This document shows, one piece after another, positions 17,045 through 25,862 of a stretch of DNA of 64,000 bases. The notes under the pieces were generated by a model that made no database searches, was not told where the DNA came from, and was given only the letters and a program-made list of their open reading frames with translations. The position numbers and the translations under genes are program-made. The first letter of the stretch is position 1; every line of letters begins with the position of its first letter. The DNA is from Chloroflexota bacterium (GTDB lineage Bacteria; Chloroflexota; Dehalococcoidia; Lucifugimonadales; UBA3495), in assembly GCA_026710825.1 (NCBI GenBank), contig JAPOQH010000019.1:1-64000 (forward strand), given 5' to 3'.

Positions 17045-17773
17045 TCACCTCACTGCCCTCCGTTGGGCGGCGAATAGCGTTTCCATTCCTCGGGCGGCCA
17101 GGGCCAGGGCGTCGCCGACTCGCTGGCGGGGGAACGGGTCTCCCTCGGCGGTGGCCTGGATTTCCACCAGATCGCCGGCGTCGGTCATCACGATATTGAA
17201 ATCGGCGTCGGCGGAGGAATCCTCGGCGTAGTTCAGGTCGAGCAGCAACTCCCCGTCGTGCAAGCCGACGCTGATGGCTGCCACCGCGCAACGCAGCGGC
17301 ACCCGCTCCAGCGCCCCGCCGTCAACCAGACCCTGCAACGCTTCCCGAAGCGCCACGTAGGCGCCGGTGATGGCGGCAGTCCGCGTGCCGCCGTCCGCCT
17401 GGAGCACGTCGCAGTCCAGGTAGATGGCCCGCTCGCCCATGCCCGGCAGGTCCGTCGCTGCCCTCAGTGAGCGTCCGATGAGACGCTGGATCTCCTGGGA
17501 TCGGCTCGCGGTACCGCCGGAGTCTCGGTCCCGCCGGCGGCGCGAAGATGTGGCCCGCGGCAGCATGTCGTACTCGGCGGTGACCCACCCGCTGCCACGC
17601 CCGCGCATCCAGCGGGGAACCTCCTCCTCAACCGACGCGGCGCACAGCACCGAGGTGTTTCCCATCTCAATCAGGGCAGACCCCTCGGCGGCTTGCTGGG
17701 AACCGGTCGTGATGCGCACCTCACGGAGTTGTTCGGGGGTGCGTCCATCGTGGCGAATGGCGAATTTGCTCAT
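17045..17773 (-). CDS. rph: Ribonuclease PH
   Basis: The 242-residue phosphorolytic 3'-5' exoribonuclease trims tRNA 3' ends. It starts with the typical [14 protein letters not shown] segment and contains [45 protein letters not shown] and the later [18 protein letters not shown] with the metal-binding aspartates. The ATG at 17773 is preceded by AAGGA about ten bases away. An in-frame upstream start at 17854 would add 27 atypical residues. It is divergent from pncB. Confidence 0.96.
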   Translation of the reverse strand: MSKFAIRHDGRTPEQLREVRITTGSQQAAEGSALIEMGNTSVLCAASVEEEVPRWMRGRGSGWVTAEYDMLPRATSSRRRRDRDSGGTASRSQEIQRLIGRSLRAATDLPGMGERAIYLDCDVLQADGGTRTAAITGAYVALREALQGLVDGGALERVPLRCAVAAISVGLHDGELLLDLNYAEDSSADADFNIVMTDAGDLVEIQATAEGDPFPRQRVGDALALAARGMETLFAAQRRAVR

Positions 17774-17906
17774 ATTGTCGTCGTCCTTTTTGGAGTGCCG
17801 GACAGTGTAACCGACGTTTGACACCGCCGCAGGCCCGCCCGATAATGCGGACACTTCCAGTTGGACGCCCGCTCACGATTCACGCCGTCAGCGGCAGCGG
17901 ATTGCC

Positions 17907-19301
17907 ATGGCCAGCCAGACCGAACAGCCCTATCTACCCGTGCCGGCCGGCGAACTCGGCCTGCTCACCGATTTCTACGAGCTGACCATGGCGCAGTCTT
18001 ACTTCGCCGAGGGCATGGACGGCGAGGCCACATTCAGCCTCTACGTGCGCGAATATCCCCCCGACCGTGGTTACATGGTCGCGGCCGGCATTGACGACGC
18101 CATCGACTGCCTGGGCGCATTGTCGTTCGATGATGCCAGCGTAGGCTATCTGCGCGACACCGGCGTGTTCACCGAGGAGTTCCTGGACTACCTGCGCGGG
18201 TTCCGGTTCACGGGCAGCGTGCGCGCCATACCCGAGGGCAGCCTGTTCTTCACCGACGAACCCGTGCTGGAAGTTACCGCGCCGGTCATCGCGGCGCAGT
18301 TGGCCGAGACCATCATCATCAACCAGGTGCAGTACCAGAGCCTCCTGGCCACCAAGTCGGCGCGCTGCGTCGATGCGGCGGAGGGCCGGCCGCTGGCGGA
18401 CTTCGCGGCCCGCCGCACCCACGGCTCTGAGGCGTCCCTGCGCATGGCGCGGGCCTCGTACATCGCGGGTTTTGGCGCGACCAGCAACGTCCTGGCCGCC
18501 CGGCGATACGGCATCCCGCCCACCGGCACCATGGCCCATTCCTACATCACCAGTTTCGACGATGAGGCTGATGCCTTTCGCGCGTACGCGCGCCGGTTCC
18601 CCGACCGCAGCATCCTGCTGTTGGACACCTACGACACCATCAACGCGGCCCACATCGCGGTGGATGTGGCGAAAGACATGGAGGCGGACGGCCACCGGCT
18701 GACCGGCGTGCGGCTGGACTCCGGCGACTTCGATGACCTGAGCCGGCAAGTCCGGAGCATCCTGGACGACGCCGGCCTGGACTACGTTCGCATCGTCGCC
18801 AGCGGCGGCCTGGACGAGTACGAACTGGAGCGGCTGATCAGGGGCGGCGCGCCCATCGATATGTTCGGCGTGGGCACGCGGGTGGGCGTGTCTGCCGACG
18901 CGCCGTACTGCGACATGGTGTACAAGATGGTGTGCTACGACGGCCGGCCGGTGATGAAACTCAGCGCCGGCAAGTCCTCGCTGCCCGGCGGCAAGCAGGT
19001 TTTCAGGCATTACGACGGCGAGGGCATGATGGCTGGCGACGTGATCGCGCTGGACCACGAGGCGATCGATTCTGCCGAACCGCTGCTGCAACTGGTGATG
19101 TCTGACGGGCGACGTGCGATACCCGCGAGTCCCATTGATTCTGCCCGCCAGCGCGTCGCCGACGGCCTGGCGGCACTGCCCGAAGAACACCGGAAGCTCA
19201 GGGCGCCGGACCGGTATCCGGTTTCGACCAGCGCCGGCGTCCAGCGACTGGATGCGGAAATCCGCGACACGATATCCTCCGGCTCGTCCCAAGGAGTCTG
19301 A
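17907..19301 (+). CDS. pncB: Nicotinate phosphoribosyltransferase
   Basis: A 464-residue enzyme of the NAD salvage pathway converting nicotinate and PRPP to nicotinate mononucleotide, with optional ATP hydrolysis. It shows LLTDFYELTMAQSYF at the N-terminus, the ADFAARRTHG substrate region, GTMAHSYI containing the phosphorylated histidine, VRLDSGDF and SGGLDEYELERLI, then GVGTRVG for phosphate binding. Its last codons carry AAGGAG, which serves the fused ETF gene five bases downstream, so the two form an operon. Confidence 0.96.
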   Translation: MASQTEQPYLPVPAGELGLLTDFYELTMAQSYFAEGMDGEATFSLYVREYPPDRGYMVAAGIDDAIDCLGALSFDDASVGYLRDTGVFTEEFLDYLRGFRFTGSVRAIPEGSLFFTDEPVLEVTAPVIAAQLAETIIINQVQYQSLLATKSARCVDAAEGRPLADFAARRTHGSEASLRMARASYIAGFGATSNVLAARRYGIPPTGTMAHSYITSFDDEADAFRAYARRFPDRSILLLDTYDTINAAHIAVDVAKDMEADGHRLTGVRLDSGDFDDLSRQVRSILDDAGLDYVRIVASGGLDEYELERLIRGGAPIDMFGVGTRVGVSADAPYCDMVYKMVCYDGRPVMKLSAGKSSLPGGKQVFRHYDGEGMMAGDVIALDHEAIDSAEPLLQLVMSDGRRAIPASPIDSARQRVADGLAALPEEHRKLRAPDRYPVSTSAGVQRLDAEIRDTISSGSSQGV

Positions 19302-19306
19302 ACCCA

Positions 19307-21169
19307 ATGAAAATTGCAGTCTGCGTGAAGTACGTTCCCGTAGTTTCGCGCATACAGTTCGACTACGAGAACAAGGTCATCCAGCGCGAGGGCGTGCCGT
19401 CCGAGATCAACCCTTTCGATCTGCTGGGCATCAACATGGCCGTGGACCTCAAGGACGGCGACGCCGATAGCGTGCTCGCGCTATCAATGGGTCCGCCCAA
19501 CGCCGCCGAGGGCCTCACGCAGTGCTACGCGCTGGGGGCGGACCGCGCCGTACTGCTGTCAGACCGCGCACTGGCCGGCAGCGACACGCTTGCGACTGCG
19601 CAGGCGCTTTCGCTGGCCCTGCAGCGCGAGGAGCCCGACCTCATCGTGTGCGGCCGCAACAGCAGCGACGCCGAAACCGGACAAGTGGGACCGGAAGTAG
19701 CCGAGTTGATGGGCCTCCCCCACATCAGCAACGTGCGCAAGCTGGACATCGACCGGGCCGCCAATCGCATCACCGTGGAACGCGCCACCGACGAGGGATA
19801 CCAGGTCCTCGAGTGCGGCCTGCCCGCCGTGGTTTGCGTGACCGAGGGAGCCGGCCAGGAACGCTATCCAGGGCGCGAGGAAATGGAAGAGGCTGAGGGC
19901 AAAACCGTCGAGCAACTCACCTGCGCCGACCTCACCGATGATCTGTCGCTGTTCGGCCTCGAGGGTTCTCCGACCTGGGTGGAGGACATCCGCCTTGTGG
20001 AACCCGATCGCCTCGGCGTGGTCATCCGGGACGAAACTCCGGAGGATGCGGCCCGCCAGATCGCGGAGCATCTGGGAGAACGGCTGACGTCATTGGCGGC
20101 AGAAGCCGGCCAGGATTCAGACGATGCCGATCTACCTCACTACGACGGCGGTGGCCGGCCGATCTGGGTGGTGGCTGAATTGGCGTCCGACGGCGTGCGC
20201 CAGGTTACGCAGGAACTGCTGGGCAAAGCCCGCGCCCTGACCCCAATCACCCAGAGCGAGGTCGTCGCTGTGGTCATCAGCGATGCCATCGGCGACGACG
20301 CCACCCAGGCCGGCATCCTGCGACAACTCACCCTGGGTGGCGCGGACCGGGTTCTCACGCTGGACACCGCCGGTATCGGCCCCATCTGCGGGCGCGGCGT
20401 TGCCGACAGCCTCTCCGACGCCATTGCTGCCGACCCGCCCTACGCCGTGCTGTTCGCCGCCACCGCCGACGGGCGGGACCTGGCCGCCCGCATCGCGGCC
20501 CGGCAACGCCTGGGACTCACTGGCGATGCAATCGACCTGGAGATCAACGACGCCGGCCAACTGGTCCAACTCAAGCCGGCGCTGGGTGGCAACGTGGTCG
20601 CCCCCATCCTGTCCAAAACGCTGCCCAACCTGGTCACCCTGCGACCCGGCGTGCTGACGCCGGCTGCTCCTGAGGATGGGCCACGGTTGGTACGCCTGGA
20701 CTCGATTCCGCCCGTGACACGCGGCGGCGCAGACGTGACCCTGGTCAGCGAGCATTTCTCGGAGGAGCACGGGGCGCTGGAACTCACATCGGCAGAGGTA
20801 GTGGTGGGCGTCGGCATGGGCGTCACGGAAGAGGGCGTGCCCACTGCGCAGGATCTTGCGTCCACCATCGGCGCGTCCATCTGCACCACCCGCAACGTGG
20901 TGCACTCCGGATGGCTGCCCCACCATGTGCAGGTCGGCATCAGCGGGCGCACCATCGCGCCGCAGGTGTACCTGGCGGTTGGCATTCGGGGCGCGTTCAA
21001 CCACACCGTGGGCATCCAGAAGGCCGGTGTGATTCTTGCCATCAACCGGAACCACCGGGCCGCCATCTTCCGCGCCGCCGACTACGGAATCGTGGGCGAC
21101 TGGAACGAATACCTGCCGGCGTTGGTGGAGGCGATCAAACCTGTCTTGCAGGAGCATGGGCTGGCGTAG
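19307..21169 (+). CDS. Electron transfer flavoprotein, beta and alpha subunits fused
   Basis: The 620-residue product carries an ETF beta subunit (about residues 1-260: AVCVKYVPV, the INPFDLLGINMAVDLKDGD region, CGRNSSDAETGQVGPEVAELMG) joined to an ETF alpha subunit (about 285-620). The alpha part ends with the FAD-binding region QVGISGRTIAPQVYLAVG, GAFNHTVGIQKAGVILAIN and FRAADYGIVGDW. ETF carries electrons from acyl-CoA and other dehydrogenases to the quinone pool. Most bacteria have two genes, etfB and etfA; here one frame encodes both, with a short acidic linker near residue 270. No ETF-quinone oxidoreductase is in the window. Confidence 0.95.
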   Translation: MKIAVCVKYVPVVSRIQFDYENKVIQREGVPSEINPFDLLGINMAVDLKDGDADSVLALSMGPPNAAEGLTQCYALGADRAVLLSDRALAGSDTLATAQALSLALQREEPDLIVCGRNSSDAETGQVGPEVAELMGLPHISNVRKLDIDRAANRITVERATDEGYQVLECGLPAVVCVTEGAGQERYPGREEMEEAEGKTVEQLTCADLTDDLSLFGLEGSPTWVEDIRLVEPDRLGVVIRDETPEDAARQIAEHLGERLTSLAAEAGQDSDDADLPHYDGGGRPIWVVAELASDGVRQVTQELLGKARALTPITQSEVVAVVISDAIGDDATQAGILRQLTLGGADRVLTLDTAGIGPICGRGVADSLSDAIAADPPYAVLFAATADGRDLAARIAARQRLGLTGDAIDLEINDAGQLVQLKPALGGNVVAPILSKTLPNLVTLRPGVLTPAAPEDGPRLVRLDSIPPVTRGGADVTLVSEHFSEEHGALELTSAEVVVGVGMGVTEEGVPTAQDLASTIGASICTTRNVVHSGWLPHHVQVGISGRTIAPQVYLAVGIRGAFNHTVGIQKAGVILAINRNHRAAIFRAADYGIVGDWNEYLPALVEAIKPVLQEHGLA

Positions 21170-21789
21170 CGGCCTGCTGGGATACGATTGCCAGAGTGGC
21201 CGTTACGCCCACATGGAGTGATGGCGGAACGTTCGAATACAGGTATTCCAGTTTCTGCGTTATCGCTTAATCTTGTCTGCATAGCCTCGGCCAACACGGG
21301 CGCTATCGAGGCAGCCAACGCTCGACAGGGCGCAGTCGGTAAACCCCCATCCCGCCCTCGGATGGTGCGCCCATTGAGCGCAGGTAGGTACCCTCCAGCC
21401 TCCGATGGTCAATCCGCGCGCTACCGGCGGACGTATTACAGTGCATAGAGTGGTCGGGATATAACCGACCTTTTGCATGGGTGCGTATCATGGCGGAACC
21501 GTATGGCTACATCCTGGTGTGCGTTGCGATAGCGATTGGCATTGGATGGTTCACCGAGTACCTCATAGGGCGAAATGCCAGGCGTTCGCGGAGGGACGAG
21601 AGTTAGCGATAACCAAACCGGCGCGTTGGACACTCTCCGGCGTTGGCTGCGCCGACGGTTGGATTCCCCGAATTGCCCCGTAGTTGGCGTGCGGTCACGT
21701 TGCGCATGGCGGTTCCCCACGATAAAGTAGGCGAAATTTCAAAACTATCAAAAAACTTTGAGGTCTGGGCGTCTGCCAAGGAGGTAATC
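21170..21789. other. 620-bp region without a confident gene
   Basis: This stretch lies between the fused ETF and formate dehydrogenase genes. Apart from one possible 38-codon frame (21490-21606), its open frames lack ribosome sites and do not look like proteins. No tRNA or strong hairpin was found. AT-rich sequence near 21725-21765 may hold the formate dehydrogenase promoter, but no box is convincing. Confidence 0.6.
21490..21606 (+). CDS. Possible small membrane protein
   Basis: A 38-codon frame encodes one hydrophobic segment (YILVCVAIAIGIGWF) followed by a positively charged tail (RNARRSRR). This is the layout of small single-pass proteins with the C-terminus inside. There is no clear ribosome site, so it is only a candidate. 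Confidence 0.3.
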   Translation: MAEPYGYILVCVAIAIGIGWFTEYLIGRNARRSRRDES

Positions 21790-21790
21790 G

Positions 21791-23008
21791 ATGAGTTCCA
21801 ATTCCGGCCAGAAAGTCCTGTGCGTTCTCTACGACGATCCGGTTGAGGGTTTCCCGCCCGACTATGCGCGCCAGACCATCCCCGCGCTGAGCACGTACCC
21901 CGATGGGCAGACCCTGCCCTCGCCTGCATCATTGGACTTTACGCCCGGCCATCTTCTGGGCTCGGTGTCCGGCGGGCTGGGCCTGGAGCAGTTTCTGAAG
22001 GGGCGCGGGCACCAGTTTGTGGTTACCTCCGACAAGGATGGCCCGGACTCGGTCTTTGAGCGCGAACTGGTTGACGCCGACGTGGTCATCTCGCAGCCCT
22101 TCTGGCCTGCGTACCTCACGGCCGAGCGCATCGAAAAGGCCCCGAATCTGAAAATGGCCATCACCGCCGGCATTGGCTCAGACCACGTGGACCTGCAGGC
22201 AGCCATTGATCGCGGCATCACGGTGGCCGAGGTCACCTGGTGCAACAGCATCAGCGTGGCAGAGCATGCCGTGATGCAGATGCTGGCCCTCGTCCGCGAC
22301 TACATCCCCCAGTACGGCTGGGTCATGCGCGGCGGTTGGAATATCGCGGATGCCGCCTCGCGCTCGTACGACATCGAGGGAATGGACGTGGGCGTAGTGG
22401 CAGCGGGCCGCATCGGTCTGGCGGTGCTCAAGCGGATGAAGCCCTTTGACGTTAACCTGCACTACACCGACCGCCACCGTCTGCCCGCCGAGGTCGAATC
22501 CGAATTGGGCGCGACGTTCCACCCCACCGTCGAATCTCTGGTCAGCGTGTGCGACGTGGTCAGCATCCACTGCCCGCTGCATCCCGAGACCGAGGATATG
22601 TTCAACGACGAGTTGATCGGCCGGATGAAGCGCGGCTCGTACATCGTCAACACCGCGCGGGGCAAGATCTGCAACCGCGAGGCCATCGTGCGGGCACTGG
22701 AGAGCGGCCAGTTGGCCGGCTACGCGGGAGACGTCTGGTTCCCCCAGCCGGCGCCCAATGACCATCCCTGGCGCTCAATGCCCAACCACGCGATGACACC
22801 CCACACGTCCGGCACGTCGCTTTCCGCCCAGGCTCGCTACGCCGCCGGCGTCCGGGAGATCCTGGAATGCTGGCTTGACGGTCGGCCCATCCGTGAGGAG
22901 TATCTCATCGTGCAGGGCGGCGCGTTGGCCGGCGCCGGTGCGCACTCCTACAGCGAGGGCGACGCCACAGGAGGGTCGGAAGAGGCGGCACGGTACACGG
23001 CGGGCTGA
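21791..23008 (+). CDS. fdh: NAD-dependent formate dehydrogenase
   Basis: The 405-residue D-2-hydroxyacid-dehydrogenase-fold enzyme oxidises formate to CO2 with NAD+, without metal. It is strikingly close to the well-studied Pseudomonas sp. 101 enzyme as I remember it. Matching segments include KVLCVLYDDPV, DKDGPDSVFERELVDADVV, ISQPFWPAYLT, AGIGSDHVDLQ, CNSISVAEH, AAGRIGLAVL, NTARGK, AGDVWFPQPAP, TPHTSGT with the catalytic His, and the end GAHSYSEGDATGGSEEAA. AAGGAG lies just before the ATG. It stands alone after a 620-bp gap. The high conservation suggests a functional enzyme for C1 energy or NADH supply. Confidence 0.97.
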   Translation: MSSNSGQKVLCVLYDDPVEGFPPDYARQTIPALSTYPDGQTLPSPASLDFTPGHLLGSVSGGLGLEQFLKGRGHQFVVTSDKDGPDSVFERELVDADVVISQPFWPAYLTAERIEKAPNLKMAITAGIGSDHVDLQAAIDRGITVAEVTWCNSISVAEHAVMQMLALVRDYIPQYGWVMRGGWNIADAASRSYDIEGMDVGVVAAGRIGLAVLKRMKPFDVNLHYTDRHRLPAEVESELGATFHPTVESLVSVCDVVSIHCPLHPETEDMFNDELIGRMKRGSYIVNTARGKICNREAIVRALESGQLAGYAGDVWFPQPAPNDHPWRSMPNHAMTPHTSGTSLSAQARYAAGVREILECWLDGRPIREEYLIVQGGALAGAGAHSYSEGDATGGSEEAARYTAG

Positions 23009-23074
23009 TCCGCTAACGCGAAAGGCGCAAGCAGCAAGCGCTCAATGCGGCGTCGCGTCCATCACGCGGCGCCG

Positions 23075-23407
23075 TTAATCGTCGGTCCAGCCGGAAATCG
23101 CGCAGCCGGGCTCAGGCTTGCGCGGAAACTCCCTGCAGATGCGCGGGCGCTCGTCGTAGATGCGGCAGGCGGATGTTGCGGTGTCCAGCATGGGACACGC
23201 CTCGCCCGGCTGCTCCAGGAACAGGACGTTCCCGCCGCCGTCTGCCGTGCGTGTGATGGTGACGGTTCCGCCCAGCCGATCAGAGGCCCGGTAAAATCCG
23301 GCGACCTCGTCCGGCGCCAGCCGCAGGATAATCGGTCCGCGACAGCACATGGCGCGACATTCGTCCATGCAGATGCGGCTGGCCTCCGCTGGCGTGAGGT
23401 TCAGCAT
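23075..23407 (-). CDS. YkgJ family cysteine-cluster protein
   Basis: A 110-residue protein with the spaced cysteines of the zinc/iron-chelating YkgJ family: ICMDECRAMCCRGP near residues 12-25, then ACPMLD, ACRIYDERPRICREFP, and one near the end. A metal or Fe-S centre is probable, but the function of the family is not known. It starts three bases after the DUF2277 gene, so the two are likely cotranscribed. Confidence 0.87.
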   Translation of the reverse strand: MLNLTPAEASRICMDECRAMCCRGPIILRLAPDEVAGFYRASDRLGGTVTITRTADGGGNVLFLEQPGEACPMLDTATSACRIYDERPRICREFPRKPEPGCAISGWTDD

Positions 23408-23410
23408 GGG

Positions 23411-23620
23411 TCAGCGGGACGCCGGCGTTTGCAGCGAGTCCAGCAGGGCGCGGGCGGCCTGCGCCACGTCGTCCACGGCCTGCTCGAACACGGGCGTGTT
23501 TATCCTGGACGGCTGCCGGTATCCGCTGATCTTGCGGATGAATTGCAACGCCGCCGCCTGGATCTCCTCGTCGGTGGCGGGCTCGCCGGAACGACGCAGG
23601 GTTTTGATGCTTCGGCACAT
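23411..23620 (-). CDS. DUF2277 family protein
   Basis: The 69-residue product begins MCRSIKTLRR and continues ATDEEIQAAALQFIRKISGYRQPS, then FEQAVDDVAQAARALLDSL. This is the pattern of the DUF2277 family, whose role is unknown. The start at 23620 gives the family N-terminus; the frame is open to 23761 but the added residues are not protein-like. Bases 23621-23831 upstream show no gene. Confidence 0.88.
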   Translation of the reverse strand: MCRSIKTLRRSGEPATDEEIQAAALQFIRKISGYRQPSRINTPVFEQAVDDVAQAARALLDSLQTPASR

Positions 23621-23831
23621 GAGATAACTCTCTAGCTGGGCTGACCTGCAGCGCTCGCGTAGGTTCCCGATTTGCGGAGCACGGACACCCCCGATCAAAG
23701 ACAGGATTTCGGTTGCGTTTGTTGGTACTAGTAACGGGGGTGGACTTGAGTCAAAAATCAAGGCAAATCCAAGTTTGATGACGAGAAGGTACGCAGAACA
23801 GGATCATCAACCATGTCTGCAATGAACCAAT

Positions 23832-24401
23832 TTACAGATCAAATATATCCCGCACTGGGCAGGTGAAACCTGGCAATACTTCGCCACCGTCTAAGGTGTC
23901 ATGTTCGGCCAGCGTACGCGCTGGGCCGTCCTGAGGCAAGACAGTCACACTGCGTGTGTCGGGATCTATCACCAGTACAACAAGGACACCGTAACGCAGC
24001 CACATCTGGGCCTTGTCATATACTGCCACGGCTCGATCGTTGGGTGAGATTATCTCGACAACCAAATCAGGGACCACCTCAGAGTAGCCACGTACCCGAA
24101 TATCGAGGGGCATCTTTTCTGCAGAAATGAAAGCCACATCGGGTTCTCGAACTGTGTCGGGGTCGCGATCAAGGCGTATGCCGGAGTCTGATCCGACGAC
24201 GCGACCCAATCGGGCAGGCCTGACAAAGCCCTGCATCATTGATCCAAAGTTCATAGCTATTTCGCCATGTTCGATTCCTGCCGCCACTGTTTGATGTAAC
24301 ACCCCCCTGATCAGTTCCCCTCGGACGCCTTCACTGTATAGGCGCAACAGGTCATCGGCGGTGAGTATTTTCGCCCCGGGTTTTGTCGCTGCGCTGGTCA
24401 T
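23832..24401 (-). CDS. Uma2 family endonuclease-fold protein
   Basis: A 189-residue Uma2/DUF820 protein with the PD-(D/E)xK core: RGELIRGVLHQ, VREPDVAFIS, VPDLVVEIISPND, and a YDKAQMWLRYGVLVVLVIDP strand-helix. It ends with VLPGFTCPVRDIF, a common family ending. It lacks the coiled-coil tail of the gene at 7986. The ATG at 24401 is chosen because the more upstream start would overlap the TATAAT box at 24435-24440. It is divergent from the CoA-transferase gene. Confidence 0.9.
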   Translation of the reverse strand: MTSAATKPGAKILTADDLLRLYSEGVRGELIRGVLHQTVAAGIEHGEIAMNFGSMMQGFVRPARLGRVVGSDSGIRLDRDPDTVREPDVAFISAEKMPLDIRVRGYSEVVPDLVVEIISPNDRAVAVYDKAQMWLRYGVLVVLVIDPDTRSVTVLPQDGPARTLAEHDTLDGGEVLPGFTCPVRDIFDL

Positions 24402-24434
24402 GGCAAGCAACCGCCTTTGCTGGTATCTGGGGCC

Positions 24435-24461
24435 ATTATACATTGGGTCGCCGTGTATAAT
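24435..24461. promoter_or_regulatory. Back-to-back -10 boxes between Uma2 and CoA-transferase genes
   Basis: TATAAT occurs on the minus strand at 24435-24440 (toward the Uma2 gene) and on the plus strand at 24456-24461 (toward the CoA-transferase gene). The two boxes face outward 15 bases apart, so polymerase binding at one may exclude the other. Confidence 0.55.
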
Positions 24462-24532
24462 CCGGCACCAATCGGGTTGAAACCGCTCCGCCACGCCTCA
24501 TCGGGCTGGGCGATAGCGAGAAGGAGATGCGC

Positions 24533-25759
24533 ATGCAGCCGCTTTCGGATTTGAGGGTTCTGGCCGTTACCGTGTTCCTGGCCGGACCGTTCCTGAGCAT
24601 GACCCTGGCCCGCCTGGGCGCCGAGGTAATCAAGGTGGAAATACCCGGGCGAGGGGATCCGGTGCGCGGCAACGGTCCGTTTGCCGGTCCAGACGGGATT
24701 TTTCCGGAGCAGCGGTCCGAAGAATACATCGCCACCCGTTTCCTCAAGCGAAGCCAGGGCGTCAAGAGCGTTACCCTGAACCTCAGGAGCGCCAGGGGCC
24801 GCGAGTTGTTCCTCGAGATGGCGCGGCAGTCGGACATCGTGCTGGAAAACCTGGCCCCCGGCTCGATGACGCGGTTGGGTCTTGGCTATGACGACGTGGC
24901 GGCGGTGAATCCCGGCGTCATCTACGCCAGCATCTCAGGCTACGGCCAGACCGGGCCCTATGCTCACCAGCCAGCCCACGATCCACAGATCCAGGGCATG
25001 AGCGGCCTCATGGACATCAACGGTGAACCCGATGGCCCGCCCACCCGCGTCGGCTTCTACATCGGCGACCTGGTCACGCCCATGTTCGCCGCCACCAGTA
25101 TCCTGGCCGCCCTGCGTGAGAAGGAGCGCACCGGTAAGGGATCCTACCTGGACGTTTCCATGATGGACACGCTGACCTCCCTTATGCTGATGGAGAATCT
25201 GGAAGAAGACATGGCTGCCGGCATCCCGTTGCGCACCGGAAACAACAGCCGCAGCGGGCCCACCGGACAGTACAACGCCAGCGACGGCGCGATCATCATC
25301 ACGGCGGCCAGCGACGACCAGTGGCGTCGCCTGTGCAACGCCATCGGCACTCCCGATTTGATCGAGGACGAGCGGTTCGCGCGCTACCAGGTTCGCTCGG
25401 AAAATGCCGGCGCCGCCAGAACCGAGGTACAGAAACGCATCGGCAAGATGACCCGCGCTGAGGCGCTGGAGTGCCTGTCGGCCGGCGACGTGCCCTGCGC
25501 TCCGGTTCGCACCGTGTCCGAGATTCTGGCCGACCCCCACTTCAGGGATCGCGGCGCGTTGCGTCCGATGCTGAACGCCACGTTCGACGATGAGGTGGAT
25601 GAGGTGGTCGCCGGATTCCCAGTGCTATTTGACGGCCAGCCCTTGCCCGACGTTCCTGGCGCGCCGTCTCTGGGGATGCACAACGCCGACGTATTCGGGG
25701 AGTTGTGCGGGGTTGACGCTGCGGAACTGGAACGGCTGCGCGCGGACGGCGTGATCTGA
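24533..25759 (+). CDS. CaiB/BaiF (family III) CoA-transferase
   Basis: The 408-residue enzyme moves CoA between carboxylic acids through an aspartyl-CoA thioester. It has the family segments VFLAGPFLSMTLARLGAEVIKVE (shortened here), a GVKSVTLNLRSARG loop, ASISGYGQTGPY, and the catalytic aspartate in YLDVSMMDTL. The glycine-rich loop RTGNNSRSGPTGQYNASDG and C-terminal DVPCAPVRTVSEIL follow. AAGGAG (24521-24526) touches an ATG at 24527 but is six bases from the ATG at 24533, so the latter is preferred. It is followed by a CitE-like lyase gene. Confidence 0.94.
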   Translation: MQPLSDLRVLAVTVFLAGPFLSMTLARLGAEVIKVEIPGRGDPVRGNGPFAGPDGIFPEQRSEEYIATRFLKRSQGVKSVTLNLRSARGRELFLEMARQSDIVLENLAPGSMTRLGLGYDDVAAVNPGVIYASISGYGQTGPYAHQPAHDPQIQGMSGLMDINGEPDGPPTRVGFYIGDLVTPMFAATSILAALREKERTGKGSYLDVSMMDTLTSLMLMENLEEDMAAGIPLRTGNNSRSGPTGQYNASDGAIIITAASDDQWRRLCNAIGTPDLIEDERFARYQVRSENAGAARTEVQKRIGKMTRAEALECLSAGDVPCAPVRTVSEILADPHFRDRGALRPMLNATFDDEVDEVVAGFPVLFDGQPLPDVPGAPSLGMHNADVFGELCGVDAAELERLRADGVI

Positions 25760-25862
25760 TCCCTGGTCCAACGCCGTCGCAGATTGTCGCAACCAAAGCG
25801 GCGCTATCCCGAGTGCCCCAATCATCCATGTGAGAATAAATCGCCCCGGAGGAAACCAATCC

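Noticed and set aside
17934..19307. A 457-codon open frame on the minus strand
   Set aside because: Shadow of pncB on the opposite strand.
20132..21157. A 341-codon open frame on the minus strand
   Set aside because: Antisense to the fused ETF gene.
21260..21478. Possible remnant of a formylglycine-generating (SUMF1-like) domain on the minus strand
   Set aside because: A few residues (VARGLTIGGW, GWGFTDC) recall the C-terminus of that family, but the resemblance spans frames and is too weak.
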